From Multifurca ochricompacta (Eukaryota > Basidiomycota > Agaricomycetes > Russulales > Russulaceae), in the NCBI GenBank assembly GCA_022496185.1, contig WTXG01000002.1, forward strand, positions 620,001 through 684,000: 64,000 nucleotides of DNA, given 5' to 3'. Positions 61,932 to 64,000 of the stretch are shown piece by piece. The notes beneath the pieces are model-generated. The model saw only the letters and a program-made list of their open reading frames with translations, searched no databases and was not told where the DNA came from. Both the position numbers and the translations under genes were made by a program. Within the stretch, counting starts at the first letter, position 1. Every line of letters starts with the position of its first letter.

Positions 61932-63067
61932 TTATACTCTCAGGCGACGCATGGCTCGTATATTATCGAGAGAACAATCTATTGCATCTAAAGCCATGGA
62001 AGCGTTTCCAGATCTTGCGATGAGGACGGGGTGTAGTTGCGCCAATAGATGACGAAACGGATCAGTCCCATTGTTCCATGATTCGACTTCTGTAACGAGA
62101 GATGCAATTCTCAACGCCTCTTCATCTAAATGAGCTAAAGCAGGATTAAGAATGACAATCAAAGTTGTTTAGACGATCATTCACCTTTTATACTCTGTCC
62201 TTCTTTGAGGGGTAGATCCGTCGGCGCTTGTGACAGTCGAGCGACAAATTGGGTCACCTCGGACTGCAATGTGAGCCATGACTTTTCGTGCTCCAAAAAC
62301 TTGCTTATGGTTAGAGCCAAATGAGGATCAGGACCCGCCTATGCCAAAAGGTGATGGGTCCTATGACAATGATACCGGGGCTAGATGCGAGGGCGTACTT
62401 TAACAAGATCGTCCAAGAAAACAACAAGGTTCTCCGCTTCCCATCGAGTTGCGCGGCTCCCAAGGCTGGTGGAATTGGAGGTCGCTTCTGCGAGTTCCGC
62501 ATGACTGTCCTGGGAAAGTTAGTTACGAGAGAAGGAAAGAAAGCGGGGGGGAGGGGGAATCACCAACAAACCTGGGCACCCTTTTGAACAGCGGCGAAAC
62601 ATTCTTGTAAATCTGACTGCATAAACAGCCATGATTGCACCTGTGCCGCGACTTGTAGACCATCACGAAAAGGCTCTGATGGGGTGCTGGGGTCCTCTGT
62701 TAGGACAGAGTGAGTGAGTTGAATAGTGGGTGGGGCACTCTGGAAAAGAATCGAACAAAAGGACCGACGGGGGAATCAGTATGCGCAAGGTTCGCTCACT
62801 TGGGTGGTCGACACAGATAATTTCAAGTCTTCGCGGGTCGGTGGATTACTTCGAGCGCTCAAGATAGGTTGGGATACTTTGACAGAATTGGATACAGCCG
62901 AGATTGGGGGGTGTATATTTGTTGGAGGTTTGAGTTCGCTTGGATGGTACAGAACTCGCAGCTCGCTGAGTGGTTGAGGCAGTAGGCTGGAGGTATGAAG
63001 GTGTTCTCGCTTAGACTCAAGAATTAGATGATATGAAGTTGGATGTTATATGAAACTTACGTGCCAT
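61932..63067 (-). CDS. Unrecognised helical protein
   Basis: I do not recognise the family. The readable exons contain SLLPQPLSELRVLYHPSELK, then APPTIQLTHSVLTEDPSTPS and EPFRDGLQVAAQVQSWLFMQ, SDLQECFAAVQKGAQ, DSHAELAEATSNSTSLGSRA, TRWEAENLVVFLDDLVK, GPDPHLALTISKFLEHEKSW, and the last exon AHLDEEALRIASLVTEVESW through MALDAIDCSLDNIRAMRRLRV, with stop at 61932. The sequence is acidic/helical without transmembrane segments. Introns lie at about 62570-62510 and 62400-62330. The 5' end is uncertain: an ATG at 63065-63067 next to a GTAAGT donor is a candidate, but its phase does not match the next clear exon. Divergent from the SLC1-type gene, 159 bp away. Confidence 0.58.
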
Positions 63068-63226
63068 AGGTAATGAGAATGGGACAAAGTCGGTGGTTAG
63101 TGGTTGGTGGTTGGTGGGTGGCAGACAGCGGACAGTGCCTGTACCATTTGACACATGCCACAACATGCACATGCACACACACATGCCAAAGTGGCTCTAC
63201 TCAGCGTCCCTACCAAGCCCCACAAC

Positions 63227-64000
63227 ATGTCCTTCATCTCGCTCATCGTGAAACCTCTGGCTTATTTTGGCCTCCCTGCCTACCTTCTTCACCGTCTTTC
63301 GCAGTCATCGCCCCTCGTCAGGTATTACATTCGCAACGTTCTCTACATATGCAGTCTCGGGCTTTGCTCCACCATCGGATTTTGCTCGGCTCTTCCCCTT
63401 TCCCTCCTAGGCAGGCGATATGATGTCAACTACGTCGTTGCCCGTACTTTTTATGCCATCTTCAGCAGATTGTCTGGGATAGATGTCGTGGTAGAAGGCG
63501 AGGAACACCTGCAAACACGTCCGTGTGTGTTTATCGGAAATCACCAAACCATGCTCGATGTTCTTTACCTCGGAAGGTGTGTTGCAAGTTCCTTGTTTCA
63601 CTCTGATCTTGTTCTGATCTCGCCGCTAGCTTATTCCCAGGAGGAACTCGGATAATGGCAAAAAGGTCACTGAAGTATACTCCCATCTTTGGCCAGTTCA
63701 TGCAGGCGGCAGGCGCTGTGTTTGTGGATAGAGGCAATAATGCGGATGCAGTACGCTCACTTCAGGCTGCCGGGGAGGAAATCAAAAGGCGTCACACCTC
63801 GATTTGGGTTTTCCCCGAAGGGACACGTACCTCGCGCCCATATCATGATATACGACCATTCAAGAAGGGTGCCTTTCACCTTGCTATTCAAGCTGGCCTA
63901 CCGATTGTCCCTATAGTAGCCGAGAACTACTGGAACATCTACCACAAGGGTGTCGCCAACTCGGGCACTTTCAGAGTGAGAGGTATGATGACGTCGTCTT
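63227..64000 (+). CDS. SLC1: 1-acyl-sn-glycerol-3-phosphate acyltransferase (Slc1/PlsC), 3' end outside window
   Basis: ER/lipid-droplet enzyme that acylates lysophosphatidic acid to phosphatidic acid. ATG at 63227 begins MSFISLIVKPLAYFGLPAYL, with hydrophobic spans (NVLYICSLGLCSTIGF). The catalytic HX4D box is GNHQTMLDVLYLGR (His and Asp present), interrupted by an intron soon after. Then come MAKRSLKYTPIFGQFMQAAG, VFVDRGNNADAVRSL, the glycerophosphate-binding block WVFPEGTRTSRP, and KKGAFHLAIQAGLPIVPIV. All four PlsC motifs are in order. The frame runs off the window at 64000 (GMMTSS). Repeats of GGTTGGT at about 63095-63120 and CACATGCACA near 63165-63185 lie in the shared upstream region. 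Confidence 0.92.

Overview
The window is nuclear DNA of a filamentous basidiomycete, most likely a mushroom-forming agaricomycete. The evidence is: small, closely packed genes on both strands; many introns of about 50-65 nt with GT-AG ends; frequent head-to-head gene pairs with start codons 30-320 bp apart; and fungal-specific proteins (DASH subunit Spc19, Kex1, Mgm101, Yaf9, Osh1-like, Dsc2-like). I count 28 protein genes. I found no rRNA, tRNA, CRISPR array, transposon or virus-like gene.

Layout, left to right. 1-6.1 kb: a 3'-truncated Osh1-type oxysterol-binding protein, two adjacent cytochrome oxidase genes (COA3 and a COX7-like subunit), and the YEATS protein YAF9. 6.1-18.9 kb: the ATR/Mec1 checkpoint kinase (about 8.6 kb), the ribosome-biogenesis factor NOP14, and an unrecognised single-exon gene. 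18.9-24.7 kb: the gene-poor part of the window, with a GATA factor flanked by about 2 kb of purine- or pyrimidine-biased intergenic DNA on each side. 24.7-36 kb: an NTF2-like protein, a Dsc2/UBAC2 rhomboid pseudoprotease, eIF3d, an IST3/RBMX2 splicing factor, a membrane-anchored beta-helix protein and poly(A) polymerase. 36-43 kb: an unrecognised secreted protein, mitochondrial GatB, a DsbA-like oxidoreductase with a CPFS site, and a PCID2/Thp1-type PCI protein. 43-54.9 kb: a GCP5-like gamma-tubulin complex protein, a type-B carboxylesterase, an amino-acid permease, MGM101 and a thioredoxin-fold membrane protein. 55-64 kb: KEX1, SPC19, a possible nucleolar protein, an unrecognised gene, and a 3'-truncated SLC1-type acyltransferase.

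Most genes are core housekeeping functions: checkpoint, chromatin, ribosome and mRNA processing, mitochondria, mitosis, lipid and secretory pathways. They do not form a metabolic cluster, a mating-type locus or a mobile island. The only clear functional neighbours are the two complex IV genes. I found no convincing new multigene system. The points most worth checking are single-gene or structural: a GC-AG intron inside the catalytic serine motif of the esterase, a 5-nt coding first exon in the IST3/RBMX2 gene, the monothiol-type DsbA-like protein, the membrane-anchored beta-helix protein, an unrecognised secreted protein with a possibly duplicated motif, and the structured DNA around the GATA gene. 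Most exon boundaries were read by eye from splice consensus and frame; those described as in frame were checked codon by codon.
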